NCBI GenBank assembly: GCA_023392755.1
Contig: JAEWNM010000111.1
Coordinates: 1-5,408 of the forward strand
From: Bacillota bacterium
GTDB taxonomy: Bacteria; Bacillota; Clostridia; Christensenellales; Aristaeellaceae
DNA: 5,408 bases
Reading direction: 5' to 3'
Shown here: piece by piece, positions 1-5,408 of the stretch
Numbering within the stretch: position 1 is the stretch's first letter
Layout of the letters: every line of letters starts with the position of its first letter
Made by a program: the position numbers and the translations under genes
Notes under the pieces: model-generated
Databases searched by the model: none
The model's input: only the letters and a program-made list of their open reading frames with translations
What the model was told of the DNA's origin: nothing

Positions 1-208
1 CCTGGAATCCGGGGTACTTGTGTTCTTTGTAACGCACCTGTACGCCTATGCGATGGACGTATATGCGCAGGGGAGGGATGACGTGCTGTTCCTGAAGGCC
101 CAGCGCAGCCGCGAAGGCTGCAACACCTTTTGCATGCGGGAGGGGGAACCCTTTGCATCGGCCTGGGGCCAGGCGCTTTTCGACCAGGTGATGAAGGAAG
201 CTGACTGA
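1..208 (+). CDS. MutS-family DNA mismatch repair ATPase, C-terminal end (partial)
   Basis: Only the last 68 residues are visible, read in the frame that starts at base 2 and ends at the TGA 206-208. The fragment reads FFVTHLY, then a segment with VLFLKAQRSREG, then a TF..REGEP..SAWG tail. This matches the end of the MutS ATPase domain (domain V): a hydrophobic strand, the Thr-His of the switch (H) loop, the FLxAxRxxxGxxTF strands and the EGEPxxxSxG helix start found in MutS homologues. It does not look like MutS2, because no Smr nuclease domain follows. Full MutS binds mismatches, but many Clostridia also carry shorter MutS-like ATPases without the mismatch-recognition domain, and the visible part cannot tell which this is. 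The usual TSYG near the end is SAWG here. It is 389 nt from oppA and has no evident functional link to it. The family call is from recalled motifs only. Confidence 0.62.
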   Translation, partial: LESGVLVFFVTHLYAYAMDVYAQGRDDVLFLKAQRSREGCNTFCMREGEPFASAWGQALFDQVMKEAD

Positions 209-234
209 TTGGAAATTCAAGGAAAGATACGGCG

Positions 235-268
235 CAAATGCAGCATGTCAAAATTGATCCTGCATTTG
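235..268 (+). terminator. Possible terminator hairpin after the MutS-like gene
   Basis: A perfect 9-bp inverted repeat, caaatgcag (235-243) and ctgcatttg (260-268), lies 26 nt after the stop codon. The 16-nt loop can fold further through a short inner stem, 247-250 with 255-258, closed by the loop aaat. The downstream bases, ttt g ttt g overlapping the end of the right arm, are only loosely T-rich. Position and stem fit an end-of-gene structure, but the missing clean U-tract makes true rho-independent termination uncertain. Confidence 0.35.
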
Positions 269-294
269 TTTGCAAGGGAGGCCGGGTTAATATC

Positions 295-344
295 TATGCA
301 TGAATCTTGAAACAGGCCAGCAATATGGAGGCCGGTCATGCATA
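295..344. repeat. 9-bp inverted repeat tatgcatga / tcatgcata
   Basis: The arms at 295-303 and 336-344 are perfect reverse complements separated by 32 bp. The interior can form a smaller ggcc (315-318)/ggcc (330-333) stem, so the whole may fold as one long broken hairpin. No T-run follows. It could be a second transcript-end structure, a protein-binding pair of half-sites (the arms are about four helical turns apart centre to centre), or chance. No known operator was recognised. Confidence 0.4.
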
Positions 345-460
345 AACTTCCTGGCGCATGTATATGAATAAATTTTTATTATACTACAAACCGCGGCACA
401 ACTAAAGCAAAACATAGCTGTGAACAATGTTTTTTCTGTGTTCTTCACCGGGGGCGATTC

Positions 461-488
461 TTGACAATTCCATGATATACTGTATACT
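461..488 (+). promoter_or_regulatory. Sigma-A promoter for the opp operon
   Basis: The -35 box TTGACA (461-466) is a perfect consensus. A 16-bp spacer leads to the -10 box TATACT (483-488), five of six consensus bases. Transcription would start near 495-497, giving a leader of about 100 nt before the oppA ATG. It is the best promoter in the gap and is correctly placed for oppA. A second TATACT copy at 476-481 is too close to the -35 box to be used with it. Confidence 0.8.
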
Positions 489-495
489 TAAGTAT
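484..495. promoter_or_regulatory. Palindrome over the -10 box, possible operator
   Basis: ATACTTAAGTAT is a perfect 12-bp palindrome that covers five bases of the -10 box and reaches the predicted start site. A wider pair, ATGATA (472-477) and TATCAT (493-498), is spaced by 15 bp and shares its right half. A dimeric repressor bound here would block RNA polymerase. It does not match the CodY, CcpA (cre) or TnrA consensus as I recall them, so no regulator is named. AT-rich -10 regions form short palindromes fairly easily, so its function is inferred. Confidence 0.4.
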
Positions 496-536
496 CATAT
501 TTCTCTTGACAGGAAAAAGGCTGGCGCATGTTTTGG

Positions 537-559
537 CATATGCCGGTGCCGGCAATATG
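537..559 (+). promoter_or_regulatory. Hairpin in the oppA 5' leader
   Basis: The leader contains TGCCGG (541-546) and CCGGCA (549-554), extended by catat on the left (537-541) and atatg on the right (555-559). This makes a stem of about nine pairs with one bulged A and a gtgc tetraloop. It ends 23 nt before the oppA Shine-Dalgarno, so it does not hide that site. It could protect the mRNA 5' end or act as part of a regulatory fold. No riboswitch class was recognised. Confidence 0.45.
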
Positions 560-582
560 AAGCGGAGAGAGATGAAATATTC

Positions 583-589
583 GAGGAGG
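583..589 (+). promoter_or_regulatory. oppA ribosome binding site
   Basis: GAGGAGG lies 8 nt before the ATG at 598. It fixes the start there, immediately before a typical signal peptide, rather than at the in-frame ATG 427, which has no such site and lies upstream of the promoter. Confidence 0.9.
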
Positions 590-597
590 CAGACCAT

Positions 598-2217
598 ATG
601 AAGTCAGGCAAAAAGCTGCTGGTTCTCCTGCTGGCCGCCGCGATGCTCCTGGGCATGCCCGCCATGTCCATGGCCGAAGCCGCGGGCCCCGTTCTGAATG
701 TACACCTGGATGTGGAAGTGGCATCCATGGACCCCCAAATTGCAACCGACGGCACTTCCTTTGAGGTACAGGCCGCCATTACCGAAGGTCTCTATTCCCA
801 GGATGCGGCGGGCAGCCCCATCTTGGCGATTGCCGAATCCGCCGACAAAAGCGAAGACGGCATGACCTACACCTTCAAGCTCAAGGATGCGGTCTGGTCC
901 AACGGCACACCCGTAACCGCCAACGACTTCGTGTTCGCCTGGAGGCGGCTGGTTGACCCCGCGGTTGCCAGCGAGTACGCTTTCATTATGGAGATCGCCG
1001 GCGTTGTGAACGCGGCCGCCGTCACCAAAGGTGAAAAGCCCGTGACGGATCTGGGCGTGACGGCCATCGATGACAAGACGCTGGAAGTCAAGCTTGATGT
1101 GCCCGTGCCCTACTTTGAATCCCTGATGGCTTTTCCTTCCTTCCTGCCTGTGAACGAGGCGTTCTTCACCGCCTGCGGTGATACATACGCCACGTCTCCT
1201 GAAACGCTGCTGGCCAACGGTCCCTTCATGGTGGAGACCTACGAGCCCGCTGCCACCACCATCAAGCTTGCAAAGAACCCCTCCTATTACGATGCGGACA
1301 AGGTTGCCCTGAGCGGCATCAACTTCTTCGTGATCAAAGATTCCCAGCAGGCCATGCTGTCCTACCAGAATGGCGATCTGGACGTTGCCACACTTTCCGG
1401 CGAGCAGGTGGAGCTGTTCCAGGAGGATGCCGAGTTCCAAAGCGTCATGGCCGGCTATCTGTGGTACATCTCCCCCAATCAAAAGGTGAAGGGCCTGGAA
1501 AACGTCAAGGTCCGCCAGGCCATGGCTCTGTCCTTTGACAAGTCCGCCGTTACGGACATCATCCTCAAGGACGGCTCCATCGTGGCCGATTTTGCCGTGC
1601 CCACGTTGCTGGCCACCGGCCCTGACGGCAAGGATTACCGCGAAACCGCCGGCGGGCCCTATCTGTCCACCAACAAGGAAGAAGCCGCGAAGCTTTGGGA
1701 AGAAGCCAAGGCCGAGCTGGGTGTCAGCGAGCTGAAATACACCATGGTGGTGGAGGATACCGAATCCGCCATCAACGTGGCCCAGTTCATCCAGGCTGAA
1801 ATCCAAACCAATCTGCCCGGTATCACCATCGAGCTGCTGCAGATGCCCAAAAAGAACCGTGTGGAGCGGATGCAGGACGGCGAATTTGAACTGGGCCTGA
1901 CCCGCTGGGGCCCGGACTATGCCGATCCCATGACGTATCTGGATATGTGGACCACCGGCAGCCCCAACAACTACGGCTTCTGGAGCAATTCCGACTACGA
2001 CGCCGTCATCGAGTCCGCCAAAAAGGGCGAGCTGGCGCTGGACGTGGTTGCCCGCTGGGAGGCTTTGAAGGGCGCCGAGAAGATCGTTATGGATGAAGCC
2101 GTCATCTGGCCCGTATATCAAAAGGGCAACGCCGTCATGATCAAATCCGGCGTGGAGGGCATTGAATTCCATTCCGTGGGCATCAACCGGATCTTTAAGA
2201 ACACTGTCAAGAAATAA
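598..2217 (+). CDS. oppA: Oligopeptide ABC transporter substrate-binding protein OppA
   Basis: Extracytoplasmic receptor that captures peptides and hands them to the OppBC channel. The product has 539 residues, close to E. coli OppA. Residues 1-26 form a signal peptide: lysines at 2, 5 and 6, a Leu/Ala core, and a Ser24-Met-Ala26 cleavage site for signal peptidase I. There is no lipobox cysteine, unlike most Gram-positive binding proteins; the only cysteine is in FFTACGD, far inside. The family-5 binding-protein signature is seen near residues 79-97 (AES...TYTFKLKD), followed by WSNGTPVTANDFVFAWRR (100-117). The late WGPDYADPMTYLDMW block (437-451) is typical of peptide binders of this cluster. 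Opp is the best call because of these motifs and the full oppBCD(F) set downstream; the exact peptide preference cannot be read. The gene has its own promoter, and a long hairpin follows it. Confidence 0.93.
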   Translation: MKSGKKLLVLLLAAAMLLGMPAMSMAEAAGPVLNVHLDVEVASMDPQIATDGTSFEVQAAITEGLYSQDAAGSPILAIAESADKSEDGMTYTFKLKDAVWSNGTPVTANDFVFAWRRLVDPAVASEYAFIMEIAGVVNAAAVTKGEKPVTDLGVTAIDDKTLEVKLDVPVPYFESLMAFPSFLPVNEAFFTACGDTYATSPETLLANGPFMVETYEPAATTIKLAKNPSYYDADKVALSGINFFVIKDSQQAMLSYQNGDLDVATLSGEQVELFQEDAEFQSVMAGYLWYISPNQKVKGLENVKVRQAMALSFDKSAVTDIILKDGSIVADFAVPTLLATGPDGKDYRETAGGPYLSTNKEEAAKLWEEAKAELGVSELKYTMVVEDTESAINVAQFIQAEIQTNLPGITIELLQMPKKNRVERMQDGEFELGLTRWGPDYADPMTYLDMWTTGSPNNYGFWSNSDYDAVIESAKKGELALDVVARWEALKGAEKIVMDEAVIWPVYQKGNAVMIKSGVEGIEFHSVGINRIFKNTVKK

Positions 2218-2221
2218 CTGA

Positions 2222-2237
2222 CAGGCCGCCAGGCCTG
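2222..2237 (+). repeat. Small hairpin just after oppA
   Basis: caggc (2222-2226) pairs with gcctg (2233-2237) around a 6-nt loop, starting 5 nt after the oppA stop. It is short and may simply add to the larger hairpin that follows. It may be chance. Confidence 0.35.
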
Positions 2238-2246
2238 AAGGAAACA

Positions 2247-2290
2247 ACACGGCAGTGGCGCAGACGGTTTTCCCTGCGCCGCTGTCGTGT
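2247..2290 (+). promoter_or_regulatory. Long intercistronic hairpin between oppA and oppB
   Basis: The arms 2247-2263 and 2274-2290 form a continuous 17-bp stem: 15 Watson-Crick pairs and two G-U pairs (2252/2285 and 2256/2281). The 10-nt loop contains ggttttcc, which can add two more G-C pairs. Only attt follows, with no U-tract, so full termination is unlikely. In ABC-import operons such stems commonly stabilise the upstream binding-protein mRNA against 3' exonucleases or reduce read-through, which favours OppA over OppB-OppF. The right arm ends 10 nt before the GGAG of oppB, so it may also influence oppB translation. The fold is seen directly; the role is inferred. Confidence 0.75.
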
Positions 2291-2300
2291 ATTTGTGGGG

Positions 2301-2304
2301 GGAG
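2301..2304 (+). promoter_or_regulatory. oppB ribosome binding site
   Basis: GGAG at the end of a run of six G (2297-2302) lies 5 nt before GTG 2310. Three in-frame GTG codons (2295, 2304, 2310) compete as starts. Only 2310 has a usable spacing, and it gives the expected N-terminus of lysines followed by a membrane segment. Confidence 0.7.
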
Positions 2305-2309
2305 TGCGC

Positions 2310-3251
2310 GTGAAAAAATACATACTCAAGCGCCTGGGCATATCGGTGGTCATACTTCTGGCCATCCTATTGATTTTGTTCCTCATGCTGGAGGTGATGC
2401 CCGGCTCTCCCTTCAATGACGAAAAGCTGAACGACTCGCAGCGCGCCCTCCTCAATGCCAAATACGGGCTTGACCAGCCTGCGGTCATACGCTTCTTCCG
2501 CTATGTGGGGCATATGGTCACGGGAGATTTCGGCGTAAGCTATACGATTTCCAAAAACACGCCCATTACACAGCTTCTGGCGCTAAGGCTGCCTACTTCC
2601 CTGCGTATCGGCGGGCAGGCCGTTTTGTTGGGCACGCTGATCGGCCTGGTGCTGGGCATTGTGGCGGCCATCAAGCACAACACCATATGGGATACGCTGA
2701 CGACGGTGGTATCCGTGCTGGGTGTCAGCCTGCCCTCCTATGTGTTCGCCTTGGGGTTAAGCTATACAATGGGGTACCAGTTGCAGTGGTTCCCCCTTTT
2801 GTACCAGGTGGAAAACGCGCTCCATTCCTCCGTGCTGCCTACGGTCTCCTTAAGCATGTTTACAATCGCCACCGTGGCCAGGTTCACCAGAACCGAAATG
2901 CTGGAGGTGCTGGGCTCCGATTATATGCTGCTGGCACAATCCAAGGGCCTGTCCGGCCCGCGCCTCATCTTCCGGCACGCTCTTCGCAATGCGCTGATTC
3001 CCATCATCACCGTGCTGGCCCCCTTGGTGGTGGGCCTGATGACGGGCTCCCTGGTGGTGGAAAAAATCTTTTCCATCCCCGGCATCGGCAGCCTTTTGGT
3101 AACCGCCATACAATCCAACGATTACAACGTCATTGTGACACTGGCGTTTATATACAGTGCCCTGTATATTCTCATCATGCTGGTGGTGGATATACTCTAC
3201 GGCGTCATCGACCCCCGCATCCGCCTTGCAAAGGAGGCCAAACATGCCTGA
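2310..3251 (+). CDS. oppB: Oligopeptide ABC transporter permease OppB
   Basis: One half of the membrane channel, working with OppC. The product has 313 residues and starts at GTG (VKKYILKRL); E. coli OppB has 306. The first membrane segment (about 9-29) is followed by MPGSPF (30-35) and YGLDQP, hallmarks of the OppB/DppB N-terminal domain, then GDFGVSY (72-78). Further membrane segments lie near 100-121, 130-155, 174-192, 229-252 and 272-297, six in total. The cytoplasmic EAA-type coupling loop, which contacts the ATPases, is around 204-231 (SDYMLLAQSKGLSGPRLIFR then HALRNALIP), with its conserved Gly at 213. The tail VIDPRIRL is typical. The gene begins 92 nt after oppA, beyond the long hairpin, and its end overlaps oppC by 8 nt. 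Nothing looks broken. Confidence 0.93.
   Translation: MKKYILKRLGISVVILLAILLILFLMLEVMPGSPFNDEKLNDSQRALLNAKYGLDQPAVIRFFRYVGHMVTGDFGVSYTISKNTPITQLLALRLPTSLRIGGQAVLLGTLIGLVLGIVAAIKHNTIWDTLTTVVSVLGVSLPSYVFALGLSYTMGYQLQWFPLLYQVENALHSSVLPTVSLSMFTIATVARFTRTEMLEVLGSDYMLLAQSKGLSGPRLIFRHALRNALIPIITVLAPLVVGLMTGSLVVEKIFSIPGIGSLLVTAIQSNDYNVIVTLAFIYSALYILIMLVVDILYGVIDPRIRLAKEAKHA
3231..3237 (+). promoter_or_regulatory. oppC ribosome binding site inside oppB
   Basis: AAGGAGG, inside the last codons of oppB, lies 6 nt before ATG 3244. It selects 3244 over the in-frame upstream ATG 3157 and the internal ATG 3253. Ribosomes finishing oppB would clear and reuse this site, so translation is probably coupled. Confidence 0.85.
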
Positions 3252-4290
3252 CATGCCTGTGTTCCGGGAGGACGATTTTCAGTTGCGGGGCAACACCCAT
3301 GATGATTTTGTGGATGAGACCTATGCCAGCCAGCCATACTGGAAGGATATTTTCGCCCGGTTCATAAAAAATAAGGGCGCTTTGATCGGCCTGTGCTGCA
3401 TACTGCTGGTGGCGTTGATGGCAATCATCGGGCCTGGCCTCAGCGGGCGCACATATGATGCGCAGATCATCAAGCATCAAAACCTGGCGCCAAGGGTGCA
3501 GGGGCTGGAGAAGCTGGGTATATTCAACGGTTCGGAATCGCTGCGCACTTCCACGGGCGTAAAAGAAATCAACAAATACATAAGCGACACAAAAACGACG
3601 GGGCTGGAAAACACATACTACTGGTTTGGCACCGACACCCTGGGCCGTGATATTTTCACCCGCACCTGGGAGGGGACGCGCATTTCCCTGTACATTGCGC
3701 TTGTGGCCGTTCTGGTGGATATGCTTTTCGGGCTGAGCTACGGGCTCATATCCGGCTATTTCGGCGGCAAGGTGGATACCGCCATGCAGCGCTTTGTGGA
3801 AATTCTAAGCGGCATCCCCAACCTGGTTATCGTAACGCTTCTGATTCTGGTGCTAAGGCCGGGGTTGGCTACCATCACCTTTTCCCTGATGATCACCGGG
3901 TGGATCGGCATGAGCCGCATTGCCAGGGCCCAGGTGCTAAAGCTCAAGGAGCAGGAGTTTGTTCTGGCGTCCAAAACGCTGGGGGCCAAGAACTTCTTCA
4001 TTATTTTCAGGGAAATACTGCCCAACGTGTTCGGGCAGCTGATCATCATGTCCATGTTCTCCATCCCCAACGCCATTTTTACCGAGGCGTTTCTGGCGTT
4101 TGTGGGCCTGGGCGTACCCCAGCCGCTTGCCTCCCTGGGTTCTTTGATCAGCGAAGCCTTCAAGTCCTTCACCACGCATCCTTACATGATTATTTTCCCG
4201 GTAGTGGTGCTGGGTGTTATCATGCTGTCCTTCAACCTTCTGGCGGACGGGCTGCGGGATGCTTTTGACCCCAAAATGAAGGAAATGTGA
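3244..4290 (+). CDS. oppC: Oligopeptide ABC transporter permease OppC
   Basis: Second membrane subunit of the importer. The product has 348 residues, longer than the roughly 300 of E. coli OppC. The soluble N-terminus (1-39) leads to membrane segment 1 (about 46-63). Then comes an extracytoplasmic stretch of about 60 residues containing QGLEKLGIFNGSES, which explains the extra length; as I recall, Gram-positive OppC proteins share this insertion. The hallmark WFGTDTLGRDIFTR starts at 127, followed by TRISLYIAL and GYFGGKVD (171-178). The EAA coupling loop is near 237-261 (QEFVLASKTLGAKNFFIIFRE then ILPN), with its Gly at 247. The C-terminus NLLADGLRDAFDPKMKEM is the classic OppC ending. The start overlaps the oppB end by 8 nt, and the stop TGA lies within the oppD ribosome binding region. 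There is no sign of damage. Confidence 0.94.
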   Translation: MPDMPVFREDDFQLRGNTHDDFVDETYASQPYWKDIFARFIKNKGALIGLCCILLVALMAIIGPGLSGRTYDAQIIKHQNLAPRVQGLEKLGIFNGSESLRTSTGVKEINKYISDTKTTGLENTYYWFGTDTLGRDIFTRTWEGTRISLYIALVAVLVDMLFGLSYGLISGYFGGKVDTAMQRFVEILSGIPNLVIVTLLILVLRPGLATITFSLMITGWIGMSRIARAQVLKLKEQEFVLASKTLGAKNFFIIFREILPNVFGQLIIMSMFSIPNAIFTEAFLAFVGLGVPQPLASLGSLISEAFKSFTTHPYMIIFPVVVLGVIMLSFNLLADGLRDAFDPKMKEM

Positions 4291-4302
4291 GGAGGCGGAA
4301 AA

Positions 4303-5370
4303 ATGGAAAGCGAAAATGTATTGTCCATCCGTGATTTTTCCGTATCCTTCCTGACCGCTGCCGGCACGGTGAACGCCATCCGCGGTGTGAATCTGGACCT
4401 GAAACGCGGGAAGACGCTGGCGATTGTCGGCGAATCGGGCAGCGGCAAATCGGTGACGGTAAAGGCCATTATGGGCATCCTGTCATCCAACGGCAAAATC
4501 AACTCAGGCACGATTCACTATACGTACCAGGAAGACGGGAAGCCGGTGACCGTGGACCTGCTGAAGATGACGCCCAAGGAAATCCGCCGCCGGATCAACG
4601 GTACGAAGATTGCCATGGTCTTTCAGGACCCCATGACCTCCCTGAACCCCACCATGACCGTAGGGGCCCAGATCATGGAGGGCATGCGATACCACTACAG
4701 CGTATCCAAGGCGGAGGCCTGGAAAAAGGCCGTCAATCTCCTGAACCTGGTAAACATACCCGAGGCGGAAAAGCGGATGAAGAACTATCCCCATCAGCTT
4801 TCCGGCGGTATGCGCCAGCGGGTGGTCATTGCCATTGCGCTGGCCTGCGAGCCTGAAATACTAATCTGCGACGAGCCTACCACGGCGCTGGATGTGACCA
4901 TTCAGGCAAAGATACTGGAGCTGATCGGCGACCTGCAGAAGAAGCTTGGCATATCCGTCATTTACATCACCCACGACCTGGGCGTGGTCGCCAAGGTCGC
5001 GGACGACGTTGCGGTGATGTACGCCGGCAAGATTGTGGAAAAGGGAACGGTGGAAGAGATTTTTTACGACCCGCGTCATCCGTATACCTGGGGCCTTTTG
5101 TCTTCCATGCCCGACCTGGGCACCAAGGATGACAGGCTGTACACCATACCCGGCAATCCGCCCAATTTGCTGCATGCCGTCGCGGGCGACGCGTATGCCC
5201 CGCGCAATATTTACGCGCTGAACATCGATTACCGCCAGGAGCCGCCCATGTTCAGGATTACCGATACCCATCATGCCGCGACATGGCTTCTTTCTGAAAG
5301 CGCGCCCAAAATAGAAATGCCCAAAGAGCTGCGGGAAAGGCTGCGGCGGCTGTTGAAGGAGGCGGAATAA
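4303..5370 (+). CDS. oppD: Oligopeptide ABC transporter ATP-binding protein OppD
   Basis: Cytoplasmic ATPase that pairs with OppF to power import. The product has 355 residues. Motifs in order: Walker A GESGSGKS (43-50), Q-loop FQDPMTSLNP (Q108), ABC signature LSGGMRQR (166-173), Walker B ILICDEPT with D190 and catalytic E191, D-loop ALD (195-197), and switch His224 in YITHDLG. All catalytic residues are present. The C-terminal oligopeptide-transporter domain begins with YDPRHPYTWGLLSSMPDL and GNPPNLL. In the following motif, usually GCPFxPRCxxAxxxC plus a later Cys, the cysteine positions are D296, N302, D309 and T327, so the Fe-S type cluster of some OppD proteins cannot form here. The binding site GAGGAGG (4289-4295) overlaps the oppC stop and is 7 nt from the ATG. 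The gap to oppC is 12 nt. Confidence 0.95.
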   Translation: MESENVLSIRDFSVSFLTAAGTVNAIRGVNLDLKRGKTLAIVGESGSGKSVTVKAIMGILSSNGKINSGTIHYTYQEDGKPVTVDLLKMTPKEIRRRINGTKIAMVFQDPMTSLNPTMTVGAQIMEGMRYHYSVSKAEAWKKAVNLLNLVNIPEAEKRMKNYPHQLSGGMRQRVVIAIALACEPEILICDEPTTALDVTIQAKILELIGDLQKKLGISVIYITHDLGVVAKVADDVAVMYAGKIVEKGTVEEIFYDPRHPYTWGLLSSMPDLGTKDDRLYTIPGNPPNLLHAVAGDAYAPRNIYALNIDYRQEPPMFRITDTHHAATWLLSESAPKIEMPKELRERLRRLLKEAE

Positions 5371-5408
5371 ATGGAGCAGAGAAAGCCGCTGCTTTCGGTG
5401 CGCAACCT
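5371..5408 (+). CDS. oppF: Second ATP-binding subunit OppF, N-terminal start only (partial)
   Basis: Only 12 codons and two bases are visible, giving MEQRKPLLSVRN and probably Leu. The PLLSVRNL pattern is the usual first strand of an ABC ATPase. The ATG follows the oppD stop TAA with no gap, and AAGGAGG (5356-5362) lies 8 nt upstream inside the oppD end. The ten bases ggaggcggaa before this start are also found before oppD (4291-4300). Identity as OppF rests mainly on operon order, since OppD needs a partner ATPase. Confidence 0.75.
   Translation, partial: MEQRKPLLSVRN

Larger units (their letters stand above)
209..597. other. Non-coding gap between the MutS-like gene and oppA
   Basis: About 390 bp with no supported gene. 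Its first part (209-345) holds two inverted repeats, the middle (361-435) is AT-rich, and the last part holds the oppA promoter and leader. Two short direct repeats are present: a 9-mer, ggaggccgg, at 277-285 and 327-335 (exactly 50 bp apart), and an 11-mer, ctggcgcatgt, at 351-361 and 521-531. A weak 7-bp inverted repeat, aaaacat/atgtttt, lies at 409-415 and 427-433 and runs into a stretch of six T. An open frame reaches back from oppA to 427, but it crosses the promoter and is not counted as coding. No tRNA, recognisable riboswitch or mobile-element end was seen. Confidence 0.7.

Noticed and set aside
380..385. TATACT as the -10 box of an upstream promoter
   Set aside because: The region 16-18 bp upstream has no resemblance to a -35 box.
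409..435. aaaacat/atgtttt inverted repeat followed by T residues as a terminator
   Set aside because: The stem is short and nearly all A-T with an 11-nt loop, too weak to support a terminator call.
506..534. Second TTGACA (506-511) as another promoter
   Set aside because: No acceptable -10 box lies 16-18 bp downstream; the bases there are tgtttt or gttttg within a GC-rich leader.
427..597. In-frame N-terminal extension of OppA from ATG 427
   Set aside because: It would cross the promoter at 461-488, has no ribosome binding site, and would bury a typical signal peptide in the middle of the protein.
604..2250. A 548-codon open frame on the minus strand covering almost all of oppA
   Set aside because: It is the mirror of a gene with G/C-rich third positions. 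Its product is rich in Gly and His with no recognisable domain, and oppA on the other strand has clear family motifs throughout.
2295..2309. Earlier GTG starts for OppB at 2295 and 2304
   Set aside because: Neither has a Shine-Dalgarno at workable distance. GGAG 2301-2304 fits only the start at 2310.
3157..3243. Earlier ATG start for OppC at 3157
   Set aside because: It lies deep inside oppB without a binding site, while ATG 3244 has AAGGAGG at 6 nt.
2687..3367. A 226-codon open frame on the plus strand overlapping oppB
   Set aside because: It is a shadow frame of oppB with no binding site, membrane pattern or family motif of its own.

Overview
The window holds most of an oligopeptide ABC transporter operon of the OppABCDF type, all on the + strand. 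Before it lie the 3' end of an unrelated MutS-family gene and a non-coding gap of about 390 bp. Several traits point to a member of the Bacillota, probably class Clostridia: strong AGGAGG-type ribosome binding sites, a TTGACA/TATACT sigma-A promoter, an OppC of the Gram-positive form with a long loop after its first membrane segment, and an OppD tail of the cysteine-free kind I recall from Gram-positive OppD proteins. The genes favour G/C at third positions (many ctg, gcc, ggc, aag), so a moderately GC-rich clostridial lineage is likely. The genus cannot be read from this window.

Layout: 1-208 is the end of a MutS-like ATPase gene. 209-597 is non-coding and holds two inverted repeats, short direct repeats, a good sigma-A promoter (461-488) whose -10 box lies in a perfect 12-bp palindrome, and a leader of about 100 nt with its own hairpin. 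598-2217 is oppA, the substrate-binding protein. 2218-2309 is an intercistronic spacer with a small hairpin and a long 17-bp hairpin. 2310-3251 is oppB, 3244-4290 oppC and 4303-5370 oppD. oppF starts at 5371 and runs off the window.

How the genes work together: OppA captures peptides outside the membrane, OppB and OppC form the membrane channel, and OppD with OppF forms the ATPase pair that drives import. oppB to oppF are packed with an 8-nt overlap, a 12-nt gap and no gap, so they are very likely co-transcribed and translationally coupled. oppA is set apart by the hairpin spacer, a common arrangement that gives more binding protein than membrane components.

I see no previously undescribed system here; this is a conventional nutrient-uptake operon. 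The points worth a second look are the absence of a lipobox cysteine in OppA, the loss of all four cysteine positions in the OppD C-terminal motif, the oppA-oppB hairpin, and the palindrome over the -10 box.
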